Below, in pieces: positions 1 through 10,443 of a stretch of DNA of 64,000 nt. Location of the stretch: assembly GCA_020631735.1 (NCBI GenBank), contig CM036159.1:95218656-95282655 (forward strand), written 5' to 3'. This DNA is from Saccharum officinarum. Lineage: Eukaryota; Streptophyta; Magnoliopsida; Poales; Poaceae. The notes under the pieces were generated by a model. The model saw only the letters and a program-made list of their open reading frames with translations, did not search any database and was not told the DNA's origin. Position numbers and translations under genes: made by a program. The first letter of the stretch is position 1. Every line of letters begins with the position of its first letter.

Positions 1-156
1 CATCACCTTCCCCTTTCCAGCCTGTAAAAATTCATTCACTTCCTGCGCCGCCGGACGCGCACAGCAAGTTACTGCTGCCGCTCTGTACGTGCAGGCAATT
101 GCTGCGTTCTGATTTCTGAACCTGCCGCATACGGTACACGTACGAGAAGCTGACTA

Positions 157-398
157 GCGCCTTGTTTAGTTTGCCTCAAAGTTCCAAGTTTTTTCACTCT
201 CTCTCCATTACATCAATTTTTAACCGCTTGCATGGAGTATTAAATGTTGGTAAAAAAATAACTAATTATACAGTTTAGTTGGAAATCACGAGATGAATCC
301 TTTGAGCCTAGTTGATCCATGATTGGACAATATTTGTCAAATAAGACGAAAGTGGTACTATTCATCAGATTGAAATTTTCTTCAATCTAAAACAAGGG
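157..398. mobile_element. Tourist/PIF-Harbinger-type MITE
   Basis: Imperfect terminal inverted repeats are visible: GCGCCTTGTTTAG at the left and CTAAAACAAGGG at the right. They are flanked by a 3-bp duplication CTA (154-156 and 399-401). The interior is AT-rich and holds the words typical of this grass MITE group (ACTAATTATACAGTTTAG, CATGATTGGACA). There is no coding capacity. The 3-bp duplication fits PIF/Harbinger; the family assignment is inference. Confidence 0.75.
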
Positions 399-491
399 CT
401 AGCTCAGAGACGACGACGGACGAGGAGGAGGGAACAGTTTCGGCCGCGCAAGCAGGATCACAGCGGTTTCAACTTTCACGGCCATTAATTA

Positions 492-722
492 AGGCCCCGT
501 TTCGTTACAACGTGTTAAAGTTTAACTCCCATCACATCAATATTGCGGTAAATACATGGAGTACTAAATGTAGACTAATTACATGCATGTCGACACAGAT
601 TAGGAGTAATTTACGAGACGAATCTATTAAGCCTAATCAGTCTAAAATTGAAAACTTTTTATCTAATAAGACGAAATCGCTACCATGTTTGTTAAACTTT
701 AACACCCAAATCAAACAGGGCC
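492..722. mobile_element. Tourist/PIF-type MITE, second copy of a related family
   Basis: The terminal inverted repeats GGCCCCGTTT and AAACAGGGCC are flanked by TTA (489-491 and 723-725). The interior shares words with the element at 157-398 (CATGGAGTACTAAATG, CGAGACGAATCTATTAAGCC, AATAAGACGAAA). It is non-coding; the short open frames that cross it are chance. Confidence 0.75.
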
Positions 723-725
723 TTA

Positions 726-1156
726 GGCTTAATCGCGGCGCAAAAGCACGTTGACGAGCGGCAACAGGACCTTTTGGGCTTTGGGCGTACGTGTTCTGTG
801 CGCCTGTGCCAACAGTTAACGACTGCACTGTTCGGGGTTTAATCCGTGCTAAGCTCTCTGCTCAGGGGAACCCTGCTCTGTTGTCGCTACCACGCATGTG
901 ACAGTGTATTTAGTGGGTAACAGCGGCGGAAAATAATAAGTAGGGACGCTGTGGTGGGTGCTACTGCTACCGGGTGTAGTGGTAATGGTAGTAGTACTGA
1001 GATCTAGCTTTCCCTCCCTTCATCACCGCTTCACCGGCTTGACCGTAAAGTTAGTTAACGCCATCATACCATGAGCTAGCTGCATGCACATCAGCACAAC
1101 GCGTTCAGGCACGCATTAAGCTCCATCGGCCTTGCATTGCAGGAATATAAACAAGG

Positions 1157-1158
<2 letters not shown>
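726..1158. other. Unassigned flank, nothing recognised
   Basis: Mixed-composition sequence with no convincing coding frame, terminal repeat or RNA gene. It leads directly into the CA microsatellite. Confidence 0.4.

Positions 1159-1226
<68 letters not shown>
1159..1226. repeat. (CA)n microsatellite, about 34 units
   Basis: Uninterrupted CA dinucleotide run. An open frame that reads through it as alternating Thr-His is an artefact of the repeat. Confidence 0.98.
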
Positions 1227-1228
<2 letters not shown>

Positions 1229-1672
1229 TGCTCAAGTCTCTGCAGCAGCGCCAAAGACGCACACACTGATCGGTGATCCACAAGTCTTCAGCTCGAAGGC
1301 AGGAAAGAGGATGAGATCAGTGGACGCCCTTGACGGCAAGCGAAGAAAAGCTCCTCGCAATGGCGATTCAGCAGGAAGAGTTGTTGTTATCTTATTCTTC
1401 TCATCTTACCCTATAAAAACTAAAAGGGGCGCAGCATGCCCAGCACCGTGCCACTCCCTTGTGCCCCATTTCACTTGAGCATCCGCCGTGCCCGTGACTG
1501 TGGGCTACATGGCTGTTCCATGATCACGAGCCAAAGCGAGAAGGGCGGCAAGGACATGAACAGGAGAAGCAGATGAGGTTAGATACCAGTCGCGTTGTGC
1601 TCGCTGCGCTGATGAACTGGCCGATCTGCGCGCACGCATGGCGATTTATATATAATCACATATTTATATTTA
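1227..1672. other. Unassigned flank up to the Helitron insertion site
   Basis: No supported gene. The last base, A at 1672, is the T of the A|T insertion dinucleotide when read on the minus strand of the Helitron. Confidence 0.4.
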
Positions 1673-1701
1673 CTAGTCAAGTGCCCGTGCGTTGCTACGG
1701 G
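1673..1701 (-). other. Helitron 3' terminus: hairpin plus CTAG
   Basis: On the minus strand, CCCGT and ACGGG (1701-1697 and 1688-1684) form a 5-bp stem around an 8-nt loop. After this come CACTTGA and the terminal CTAG at 1676-1673. A hairpin about 10 nt before a CTRR end is the transposition terminator of Helitrons. The base after CTAG is T, as expected for insertion between A and T. Confidence 0.85.
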
Positions 1702-2083
1702 TATATATAGAATCTTATGACAGATAGCCGCACGTGTAGAACATATGTAAAATCTCATCCATTCATTAACAAGTTATTTGACATAAAGCTAAATATTAAC
1801 CATAGAAGAAAAGAGACAGGTTAGAAACAATAACCATCATGTTACAAATTAAACATAAATTCACATATAGTTATTAAGAATATATTATAATACAATGAGT
1901 ACATCTAATAGGTAACATGTCCACAATAACATCAATAACATGTCAACAAGTCATACGCTGCTTATCTCCCATTGTTTTTAGACTTCCTTTGTTACCTGAA
2001 ATATAGATGAATACGACAAATATCAAATAAAGGACACAAATGTAAGAATATAACAGTTGTACAAAACATAAGTCAATACATTT

Positions 2084-3655
2084 TCATGGAGTGAGGACCT
2101 TTTTGTAGACAATATTTTTTGTGTATGTACCATTTACTTTTGTCTTCTTTTTCTTGTCATTCTTATCCTCGGGTCGAACAGCAAGGATCCTGATGTTTGA
2201 TCTAGCAGTAGCTCTAGATAGCGCAACATACAACTGACCATGAGAGAACACCGATTCGGGCAAATACACACCAGCATTGAGGATAGTCTGCCCCTGTGTC
2301 TTGTTAATCGTCATGGCAAAACTGAGTCTAATAGAAAACTGTTTCCTCTTGAACTGGAACGGGAACATCTCGTCATCCAAGGGGCATAACGAAATCCGTG
2401 GTAGGAAGATTCGCTTTCCGGCACGGTCTCCAACCATAATTTCTATGTCAACAATATTTCTTTGCAACCCTCGAACCACCAGCCTAGTTCCATTACAAAG
2501 TCCACCCGCAGGGTCAATATTCCTTAGCAATATGACCGGACACCCAATCTTGAGCTTTAACACATGTGGATGAAGACCATTGGGGGTCAAAGTGTTGAGG
2601 AACTCAGATGGGTAGTAGTTGTGTGGATCATCCACCGCACTATCAAAGCTATGGTACATCATCTCATCCCCTTGGAAACGACTTATCATCTTCATGTTAA
2701 TCATATTAACCCAGTCATTCCACTGAGATAATATTGCTCGTGAGATGATGTAGCTCTTGTTTGACATATTGGCACTGAGGGCAGGGAATATGCAGTCAAT
2801 TAACGTATCAAGATCACTATCTTCCCCGGTCAATGGTATGCATATATCATCATGAAGGCGGATTTCACCATCACCATTAACCTCCTCCGTGCCTCCCCCG
2901 ATGCGTAGCAAGTATTCTGCAAACCACGAATCGTTCTTTGCTCTCATGTTACGCACCAACTTTAGATGTCGCATAGAATCTCAAAGGTACGACATCCGCA
3001 GCGAGGCACCAACTATTTGAGCCCTTGACCCTCTTCGAACAACTGGGAGAACTTGCCTAAAATCTCCACCAAACACCATAGTCTTCCCCCCCAAACAGCA
3101 AGTTAGGACGATACATGATATCACGAAGGTTGTTGTCCAGTGCCTCAACACCTTGCCTCTTCATCATCGTCACCTCATCCCAAACAATAAGGGATGCGAT
3201 CCGAAGCAGCTTGGCGGTACCACTCTGTTTTGTGAAGGTGCAAAAGGCCCCATCGTCGAGGGTGAGGGGAATCTTAAAGTGCGAGTGGGTGGTTCTGCCA
3301 CCAGGCATTATTGAGGCAGCAACATCAGATGTTGTTGTTGCCACGACAATCTTGTTCTGACTACGTATAGTAGCGAGCAGGGCCCTATATAGATAAGTCT
3401 TTCCGGTGCCGCCAGGTCCATCCACAAAGAATAAACCCCCATGATTGCTATCAACAGTAGACATAATCTTATTGTAGGCAGCCTACTGCTCCTCATTAAT
3501 GGTCTTTGATAGTGCCATGTCATCAACGCTTGCCTCAACGCTAGCCTCCTCGAAAATCTCCCTGGGAATCTCACCAGATGGATCATATGTGTCATCGATA
3601 TCAGGAAGTGGGTACATCTTTATGTCCTTCTGCATTGATTCTAACAACTTCTGAC
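2084..3655 (-). pseudogene. PIF1-like Helitron helicase domain, broken
   Basis: The translation reads through the SF1B helicase motifs. They are Walker A GPGGTGKT (about 3420-3400), Walker B LIVWDE (about 3190), FGGDFRQ (about 3065), NKTQGQT (about 2285) and the C-terminal YVALSRA motif (about 2220). In autonomous Helitrons this domain follows the Rep nuclease and unwinds DNA during rolling-circle transposition. Three lesions break it: an in-frame TAG just upstream of the ATP-binding loop (about 3484), a C7 run on the plus strand (3086-3092) where six would keep frame, and a TGA in place of the Trp of the MSYLW-like motif (about 2984). The upstream part is readable to about 3655. No Rep domain precedes it. 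It is clearly a Helitron helicase relic and cannot make a full protein. Confidence 0.85.
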
Positions 3656-3719
3656 TTTTGCAACTCTATGGTCAAATAGGATTAAATCATCTTGCCACCA
3701 AGGGCATGATACTTTCATG

Positions 3720-4670
3720 ACTTCATTTAGGACAGTGGAAACCCGTTGAATTTTGGTTGTATATTTTTTAGTAGCTGACCCTCGTAAAGATCACCTTTAG
3801 GAGTTTGGTCTACTATGTAGAGAGTTCTTCTAGAAATGTCTCGAACAAACAGATTATAAATACCGCCTTCTGTAACCGTTTGAAGTGGCATAAGAATCTG
3901 GAATTGAAAAGGGGCATCTTAGTAATATGATATTTAAGAATCTGGAATTGAAAAGATGTATCTTAATAATATGGTATTTAGACAAAAGATGTAAGGAACA
4001 AAAGAAGAGAAACAACATTACCCATGTGCACTCTTTCACGTTGTATTTTCTCCAAGGCCATTCAAGAGCCAATTTCGCTAGCTAGTTATAATCGACTTTT
4101 GTTCGATACTCATCATCTTTACCTAGTTGACACGCAACCTATGGTAATATAATGGATGGAAGCATTAGAAAAAAGAGTGATTATATATCATGACATTATA
4201 TAAGGTAAAACCTACCGAAAACTTTAAATCCATGTAGTGCTTTGACACAACCTTGTTTGTTCCCTTCAATTTTTTGAGTTCTTCAAAAGCAAACTTCCGT
4301 GCTACCAGGTTAAAACAATCATCATGAATTGGTTGGTTCTTCTTTAATATATTTTGGATTTTCTTGAAGCTCAATACAATCGGATAGGGCTTCGAACTTA
4401 CAACCCATTCCTTCCTGTAAAATATGATTTTTTGTGTACATGTAACAACATGTGGTATATGCTTGAATATTTATCGTGAAGAATAGTCTTACTCTAAAGC
4501 CATATCATGGTCAATTGTCATGATATAATTGCAATATTTCCAAAGCTTTTTCAGTTCAACAAAACATAGCCGCAGCCTATAACTGGAAGTGTAAAATTCG
4601 GACACAAATACTTCTTTGTTGCAGTCGACCAACAGGGCAATGCCGAGAAGATCTCCTTTGTGTTTCCTTA
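3720..4670 (-). pseudogene. Decayed multi-exon gene, possibly Ulp1-like (C48 peptidase) protein
   Basis: Minus-strand reading gives several exon-like blocks. About 4670-4497 begins with RKHKGDLLGIALLVDCNKE. 4416-4212 is preceded by a CAG acceptor and followed by GTAGG, and contains IQNILKKNQPIHDDCFNLV and KHYMDLKF. About 4140-4020 contains LALEWPWRKYNVKECTW, with an in-frame TAG. About 3890-3745 contains GIYNLFVRDISRRTLYIVD. The last block resembles the strand around the catalytic His of Ulp1-type proteases, and the second block resembles proteins carried by grass transposons next to Ulp1 domains. This is recalled similarity, not a verified match. Stops and missing catalytic residues make it non-functional. 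Confidence 0.35.
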
Positions 4671-5168
4671 ATTGTTACAAAAAAATGCTCGATGCTGCCT
4701 GTGCAAATGGAAGGCAGGGCTCTTCATTCAGACAGGGTGAGAAAATCTGAAATTTGATTTGTGTAGAAATCTGGCTAGATCGAGTTGTCGGGGCTCTAAA
4801 GCGTCTGTAGGAAAGTCACACCTGCAAGAGACAGCCAAGCTCAATGCTTATGATGATGTTAAACCAGCAGTGCCTGTATCAGAGCTGAGGAATTGATGAA
4901 ACCTGAGAGAATAAGCAGAGTTCGGAACAATGCATCTGTGGTGCCGACAAAAATAATGTGGCCATCAAGACCGCATCACACTTATTAGTTCCTGTAAAAA
5001 AAATAGTTTAGAAATAGTTAAAAGACTGGACTGTTCACGGTTCAGAAATAGTTTTGACCGACAAAGTAAAGATGCACAACACTAACATGTTTTTTTATAT
5101 GTGATGATACAGTGCACCCATAATTCAATTAATAATAAAATTCATATTCATTTTTCATGAATCAATAT
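4671..5168. other. Helitron interior, no gene supported
   Basis: AT-rich sequence without a convincing coding frame. It lies between the decayed multi-exon gene and an internal Helitron-like end. Confidence 0.35.
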
Positions 5169-5192
5169 CTAGATTGCCCGTGCTAATGCTAC
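5169..5192 (-). other. Second, internal Helitron-like 3' end
   Basis: The minus strand reads CCGTAGCATTAGCACGGG, then CAATCTAG ending at 5169. The inverted CCGT/ACGG arms and terminal CTAG mirror the true 3' end at 1673 and differ in the loop. The base after CTAG here is A, not T, so it may be a degenerate or bypassed terminator, or the end of an older nested Helitron that shares the 5' end at 7955. Confidence 0.5.
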
Positions 5193-5517
5193 GGTGGCAT
5201 CTAGAAAATAAATCATAAAACTAAAATAAATCATAAAACAAAAAAAATAATGCCTTGACCAATGGTGTGTACTTCTGCAGGGAAACCAATGGTAAATATT
5301 CTCAACATACCTTGATTTTATAGCTTCTGTCATATATTAGAAAAATTAAATGGAAAGAAACGGTTCAATTTCAGATGTGCTAACACACGCCTTACTTCAC
5401 ATGTGCTAATTTACAACAGAAGCACTAACACATATTACAAGCACTAACACAATTTTGCCTGATCAAAAATAATGATCATATTCACCTGAAAGATAAATAT
5501 AAGGTTCCAAAATAGTC

Positions 5518-5702
5518 AATTTATCATTTTCAGTAAGCCGTTGTCATAGTTCTGATTTGCTCCGAGATTTAGCCTCATCAAGTAGCTCTACCGATCGGAA
5601 CCATTTGCCATCTAAACCAAGAATAAGACCAAATCCAATATGGCTTGTTGTCGGAAACCCCTTTTCACTTGGATGTAGGAGCGGACCGGCCATCCTTGCA
5701 GC
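5518..5702 (-). pseudogene. Captured arginyl-tRNA synthetase exon
   Basis: A single exon follows a CTACAG splice acceptor (5708-5703). It encodes a stretch with HPSEKGFPTTSHIGFGLIL, then DGKWFRS and LLDEAKSRSKSEL, a stop (TGA), and QRLTEN in the same frame. These are signature segments of class I cytosolic/organellar arginyl-tRNA synthetase, which charges tRNA-Arg with arginine (family pattern: SHVGFGLVLG-DGKRFRTR, then VDLLDEAKSRSK). About eight residues are missing between the RFR-like site and VELLDEAK, and a stop follows SKSEL. Only this part of a roughly 590-residue enzyme is recognisable, so it is a gene fragment captured by the Helitron. Confidence 0.75.
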
Positions 5703-5729
5703 CTGTAGAAAGGCAACAAAAGATTTCAA

Positions 5730-7227
5730 TAAAAAGCACAGTAAAGAAGAAGGCCTGAAGATGACGCTATTATCGATTAACTGCCAAACATATGTTTCAT
5801 CTCATCCTCAGAAGCCAGGAAAACAACTGTCTATTTCTGAACAGCGGTATCCAGCAGAGCTGCTACAAACATAGCAAGTGTAGCGAATCATATTTATCAT
5901 GACTGGCTGTAATTAGTTTCAGCAAGTTGTTCATATCCACATTGAGCCAATAAAAATATTGTTTTAACATTTTTAAGAAAATGGAACCGATGAAAGGACA
6001 CTCATAATCAATAGCAGACAATGTTATTCCATTAAAATGTCATAAAAATCCACAAATAAATAGATTAAAAAGACATCAAACTTGAGTATATAAAATGGTG
6101 ATTATCTAACTGCATCCCCCTTGACTGTGCAATCAGCCTTTTATTTTCACCTTGCACTCTTCAGCAACATGAAGTGGCATAATAGTTGATTTTGAAAATT
6201 TGTTTGATAAATTTTCTGGACTTCAATCACTGCTTATAACTGGGTAGAGTATATTCTACATTCAAAACTCAGCAAGTAAAGCCAATTGAACTTCATAAGC
6301 TATAAGGGCAGACATTTAATAACTAAGGGCCACTAAGGCTTATTAAATCAAACCAGAAGCTATGCACAATGATTTGGACAAATGATCGGCCTTATTAACA
6401 AAGACATAACTGAGGTGATCGAAACCAAAAACTGTGATCAATGTACCACAAGGTTGTATGTAAGGACCAATTATCCTTTTTAATATATCAAATTATATTA
6501 TTATGGCACTGAAAAATGACAGTATTTCATCACAAGCTTACCGAAAAAAAAAATTATCAGTTCTTCAAGGGTCTGGACAGCAAGACGGTCCTGTGCGATC
6601 TCATAAATATCTGATAATGTAGTTGCTTTATGCATACAAATTATACATGAGTCTAATTCCTGATAATTTTTTCAGTTTGTGTAGATATCTGTGACGGGGC
6701 CTCTTTCTTTAGCATAGTATTTCCTGATAATTTTTTCATGTTGTGATGGTGTAATGTAAAAGAAGGGGAATGCCGCTGGATCATTGTCATGGTTCTACCA
6801 TTATTATATACGTGCCATTTTCACCAAAGCAGAGCAGTCATATACACATTAAATTAGTATAATCCTTGTTATTTAAGAAGGAAGAAGCAAACTATTCAAT
6901 TTTTGCTATTTTATAAGTCATGCCTTACTGTAGTCTAAATCACAAGGATTATGTGGAAGCAGGTGGGAACTTACTCTTTTCAATCCTTGCTTTCTGAAGC
7001 CACTGCACAAATGCCATGGTCTATTCAGGACCACATATCCAGCAAAAGAGCATTAGAATGTCAGGGTACAGGTCATAAAGACTAAATATCAGACAACCAA
7101 ATCAGTCGAATAGATACCTGAATCACGAGACATCAACATCAACAGATTCCAGAGTCCTTTGCTACATGATTTTTTTATTGAGCGAGTAAGCTTCTTGCCA
7201 AATCATAATCCGAAAATAAGAGTTTTT
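5730..7227. other. Helitron interior, intron-like, no gene supported
   Basis: AT-rich, with no long frame and no repeat ends. It probably contains intron sequence of the captured gene pieces. A short exon-like minus-strand piece may lie near 7000-7020 (before GTAAG), but I cannot identify it. Confidence 0.3.
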
Positions 7228-7802
7228 TCACCATCTGCAAGTTGAACCGCGACAAGAAATTTTACATCTACAAAATATTAGAATGCATATAAATCTTCTA
7301 TGGCCCCACATTGCACCATGTTGATGAGAAAACAAACATACAGGCTGAAGGAGATTGTTTATACGATTGCGTACATGGTCCTTGCCAGCGGGCAGCGGGT
7401 CGACGACGAAGGTGAGGATCTCGTCCATGGCCTCCCCATCCGGCCGTGCCTGCATCCGCTTGAACCAGAAGTACATGACTTGGCACTGCCATGGGCTGTA
7501 GGGCGAGGCCGTGCCTCTGTGGCCGTGAGCGCCACATGGAATGGCCGCCGCCGTGCCTCGGTGTCCGCCGCCTCGCGCATCCACGCAGCCGGGGACGAGG
7601 AGGCCGGGTGCCAGGGTCGGCAGCGCGGCGTCCTCCTACTGCCGAGGATACGGGGCGTCTGGGGGCTCCAGCTGGGGCGCCATCGCAGTGGGGATGAGGA
7701 GGCGAGGTCGACGCCGGGTGAGCTCCGGAGCTGAGCGTCGTGCGCGGGGGCGGCGGTTCTGTGGAAGAGAGGAAGAGAGAGCAGGGCGGGCTGCGGTTCC
7801 AA
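7228..7802 (-). pseudogene. GC-rich captured 5' gene fragment, unidentified
   Basis: A GC-rich island in an AT-rich Helitron, with overlapping minus-strand frames. The most protein-like one (7584-7228) contains QVMYFWFKRMQARPDGEAMD and then EILTFVVDPLPAGKDHVRNR. It runs off into AT-rich sequence like an exon ending in an intron. Composition and position, just inside the Helitron 5' end, suggest the first exon and leader of a captured host gene. I do not recognise the protein. Confidence 0.35.
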
Positions 7803-7935
7803 GGAGCGCTCCGGAGCTGGGCGTCGTGCGTCGGGGGCGGCGGTTCCGCGGAAGAGAGAGCGGGACGGGTGATTAGGAGAGGGGCGGGATTAGATCAGGA
7901 GCGGTCCGATTATTTGGCGGTGACGATAACAATTG

Positions 7936-7955
7936 CATCTTTTTAGTTGTAGGGA
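7936..7955 (-). other. Helitron 5' terminus
   Basis: Minus strand TCCCTACAACTAAAAAGATG from 7955 downward, preceded by A (7956). The 5' TC and the CTA-rich start resemble grass Helitron 5' ends. Paired with the CTAG/T end at 1673. Confidence 0.65.
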
Positions 7956-8034
7956 TACGCGCAACAAACATGTTTCGTGTGTTGCAATAGAGCATACAAA
8001 GAGTTGTGTGATATTTGGACGACCTGGAGCTTGA

Positions 8035-8154
8035 GGGTCTGTTTGGAACACGGTAATTTCGCAGAAAATTTACTAAAACAAGTTCAATTTCATGGGAAAA
8101 ACGTAGGAACAAGAAAATTTTTCCCCAAGTTCTAAACAGGCTCTAAACAGGCCC
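8035..8154. mobile_element. Short TIR element (MITE) with TGA duplication
   Basis: The element runs from GGGTCTGTTTGGAAC to AAACAGGCCC and is bounded by TGA at 8032-8034 and 8155-8157. The right terminus carries a doubled TCTAAACAGG motif. Non-coding, 120 bp. Confidence 0.65.
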
Positions 8155-8380
8155 TGAAGGCTTATGCGATATATCCGTTCGAAACGTAGTCCTATAATGA
8201 ATTTGAGTTATTCTGGCTTTAGACACCTATAGATATTTCCTCTGTATCTAAAAAGATCAAGAATAGAAATCTCGTCGTGAGAAGTCAAATAGTTTCAAAT
8301 TTGATAAAGTTTATAGAAAATATATCATTATTTATTCTCTCTTATACACAATATATTTCATGGTAATTTAATGATATTTA

Positions 8381-8541
8381 GGTCTTATTTGTATCAAAAA
8401 ATGAAAATGAGGTTGAAAAATGAGGATGGGATCCTAACACGTTGGATTCAAGAATGAGATTGTAGAATTCAACAATCTACCCCATAGCTACTATTTGAAA
8501 TTTTACAATACAAAGACAATAATCATCATGAGAATAAGACC
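8381..8541. mobile_element. Small TIR element inside older AT-rich repeat
   Basis: Inverted ends GGTCTTATTT (8381) and AATAAGACC (8533-8541) are flanked by TA on both sides. The sequence on either side (about 8245-8380 and 8542-8705) looks like one AT-rich element that it interrupts. Non-coding. Confidence 0.5.
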
Positions 8542-8731
8542 TAAACATTCTTTATTTTGTATCCGGAATCTAAATTTTACATTCACTATCTAAAATCTAA
8601 AATGAGAATAAGATATAGAAAGCTCTTATTGTATATCATAAATATTATACTTTCCATATATTTAGTAGTAAAATTTAAAATGTCTTGACTTATCATAGCA
8701 TTGAAAGGTAAGTTTTCAATTATTTTTATAG

Positions 8732-8976
8732 TACTACCTCCGTTCACAAAAGAATGCAATTATGAAATCCACACCGGTCAATCTAGCTCAAGTTTGACCA
8801 AGTTTACGATAAATAGTATTAATACTTATGTGTTCAAATAAATTTATTATAAAAATATATTCTATAACTAATGTAATGACACTTATTTTATATCATAAAT
8901 GTTAGTACTTTTTTATATAAATTTAGTCAAATTTTAAACGGTTTGAACTTTTAGAAAACGAGAAAACGGAGGAGTA
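8732..8976. mobile_element. Stowaway-type (Tc1/mariner) MITE
   Basis: Ends CTACCTCCGTT and AACGGAGGAG with flanking TA dinucleotides, and AT-rich non-coding interior. This is the grass Stowaway signature (CTACCTCCGT...ACGGAGGTAG). Confidence 0.8.
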
Positions 8977-9384
8977 TATAAAAAGAAAAGGCGCTCGATC
9001 TGGGAAAAGGCTCCATATTTTTCTTTCACGGAAAGGTCACATCCCGATCCTTTGCACTTTGCTGACGGCATCTGCCAAAAGTTACCACGCATGGAAACGG
9101 GCCGTGGAGCCAGTGAGCCACGCTGCTCGGTGCTTGCGTTCGCGCTTGCGTCAGCTGCCGTTCCTTGCTCGGACATGTCGATTTGAGCCTGCACGATCAT
9201 GTCGGACACCTCACTCACTCACCCACCCACTCGCTGCCCTATATGTAGACGGGTGCATCAGCAATCCAATAGCATCACCGGGCTAACCATTGGTGCGCAC
9301 TAGGCCACGAGATTCTCGGTTGCATGCAGTCGTACATGCATTTGACGGCGACAAGTCATGGATACGTTGGTGCACTCCCAGAAA

Positions 9385-9448
9385 ATTAGGATGCTAAGCA
9401 GATCGGTGTAGACTTAATTAGGATGCTAAGCAGGTCGGTGTAGACTTA
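9385..9448. repeat. Two-copy 32-bp tandem duplication
   Basis: The unit beginning ATTAGGATGCTAAGCAG occurs twice in direct order with one internal base difference (GCAGATCGG versus GCAGGTCGG). Confidence 0.85.
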
Positions 9449-9571
9449 TTTGAAATTTTTGGTATGTGTCAGCACATGTACATACTATTTTTTTGTTCGT
9501 ACGTACTATTTTGAGAACAAATTAGAATTATGTGTACATACACAGTATATGGGCAGTATGAATGCATACAT

Positions 9572-9857
9572 GGCCCTCGTTTAGTTCTCAATTCCACCAC
9601 CCAAATTTCACTATGCAAAAAGGAGATTCCCCATCACATCAAAATATCGGCAAATGCATGGAGTAATAAATGTAGATGAAATAAAAAACTAATTGCACAG
9701 TTTTGTTGTACTTTGCGAGACGAACATTTTGAGTCTAATTAATCAATTTTTGAATAATTTTTTACACTACAAAACAAAAGCTGCTACAGTGTTCCGGCAG
9801 GAACACTGTAGCAGACAGAGCCGAATCTGTCACTCCGACTTGGGATCTAAACACGGC
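9572..9857. mobile_element. PIF/Tourist-type MITE with strong internal hairpin
   Basis: Ends GGCCCTCGTTTAG and CTAAACACGGC lie between CAT duplications (9569-9571 and 9858-9860). The interior shares the ACTAATTGCACAGTTTTG / GAGACGAAC words of the other MITEs here. It contains a perfect 15-bp inverted repeat near its right end. Confidence 0.75.
9781..9814. repeat. Perfect 15-bp hairpin
   Basis: CTGCTACAGTGTTCC (9781-9795), a GGCA loop and GGAACACTGTAGCAG (9800-9814) pair without a mismatch. It lies inside the MITE at 9572-9857. Confidence 0.9.
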
Positions 9858-9985
9858 CATGTTTGTTTTTTTGGGTGCCGGACCCATTAAAGAACGACGT
9901 TATTTACCACCGGTTGTTTTTTTTAATTTGTGAGGAGTTTACGGCCGGTTGTTGTCTTATCTGGTTTTTAAGTTATATTATATAC

Positions 9986-10164
9986 GAGTATTTATACGTA
10001 TATTTTGGAATGGAGTATCGTGCATACTTTTTAGAATAGAGTATTTATACATACTTTTTGTAATGGAGTATCTGTGCATACGTTTTAGAATAGAGTATGT
10101 GTACATACTTTTTAGAATGGAGTATTTATACATACTTTTTGGAATGGAGTATGCATACATACGC
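9986..10164. repeat. 27-bp minisatellite, about 6.6 copies
   Basis: The unit GAGTATTTATACATACTTTT TAGAATG (27 bp, one unit 26 bp) is repeated with drift, starting at 9986 and breaking up after 10164. Because the period is a multiple of three and stops are absent, both strands show open frames with 9-residue repeats; these are not taken as genes. Confidence 0.9.
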
Positions 10165-10369
10165 CAATATTTAGATCATACTTAAACCACACGATCCGAG
10201 TATATGTGCATACATTCACTTATGGGAGATATACAAAAACAAGAGTATGTATTCAACTATTTTTTAGAATAAAATATGTGTACATGATTGGAGCACATGC
10301 AGTACGAGTTCATACATGTTCCACAGAAAAAGTCATCACTGGGAACCCAGCTTGAAATAAACAAAAAAC

Positions 10370-10442
<73 letters not shown>

Positions 10443-10443
10443 T
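10370..10443. repeat. (AAT)n microsatellite
   Basis: About 24 uninterrupted AAT units. The poly-Leu frame on the minus strand is an artefact. Confidence 0.97.

Larger units (their letters stand above)
1673..7955 (-). mobile_element. Helitron rolling-circle transposon carrying captured gene pieces
   Basis: On the minus strand the element starts with TCCCTACAACTAAAAAG (7955 downward), preceded by A. It ends with a GC-rich hairpin, ACTTGA and CTAG (1673), followed by T. This is the A|TC...CTAG|T arrangement of Helitrons. It contains a decayed PIF1-like helicase near the 3' end, where the helicase half of RepHel belongs, a decayed multi-exon gene, and an arginyl-tRNA synthetase exon. No Rep (HUH) endonuclease domain was found, so it is non-autonomous or a composite of two Helitrons (see 5169). 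The outer boundaries are well supported by sequence; whether one element or two occupy the span is uncertain. Confidence 0.75.

Noticed and set aside
1137..1478. Open frame with a His-Thr repeat on plus
   Set aside because: It is created by the CA microsatellite; the rest has no recognisable protein.
5557..5874. Plus-strand 105-codon frame over the arginyl-tRNA synthetase exon
   Set aside because: The minus strand carries the recognisable family motifs and splice acceptor; the plus frame is its shadow.
9949..10185. Possible small membrane protein with Leu/Ile/Phe-rich repeats
   Set aside because: It is the translation of a 27-bp minisatellite and is open on both strands.
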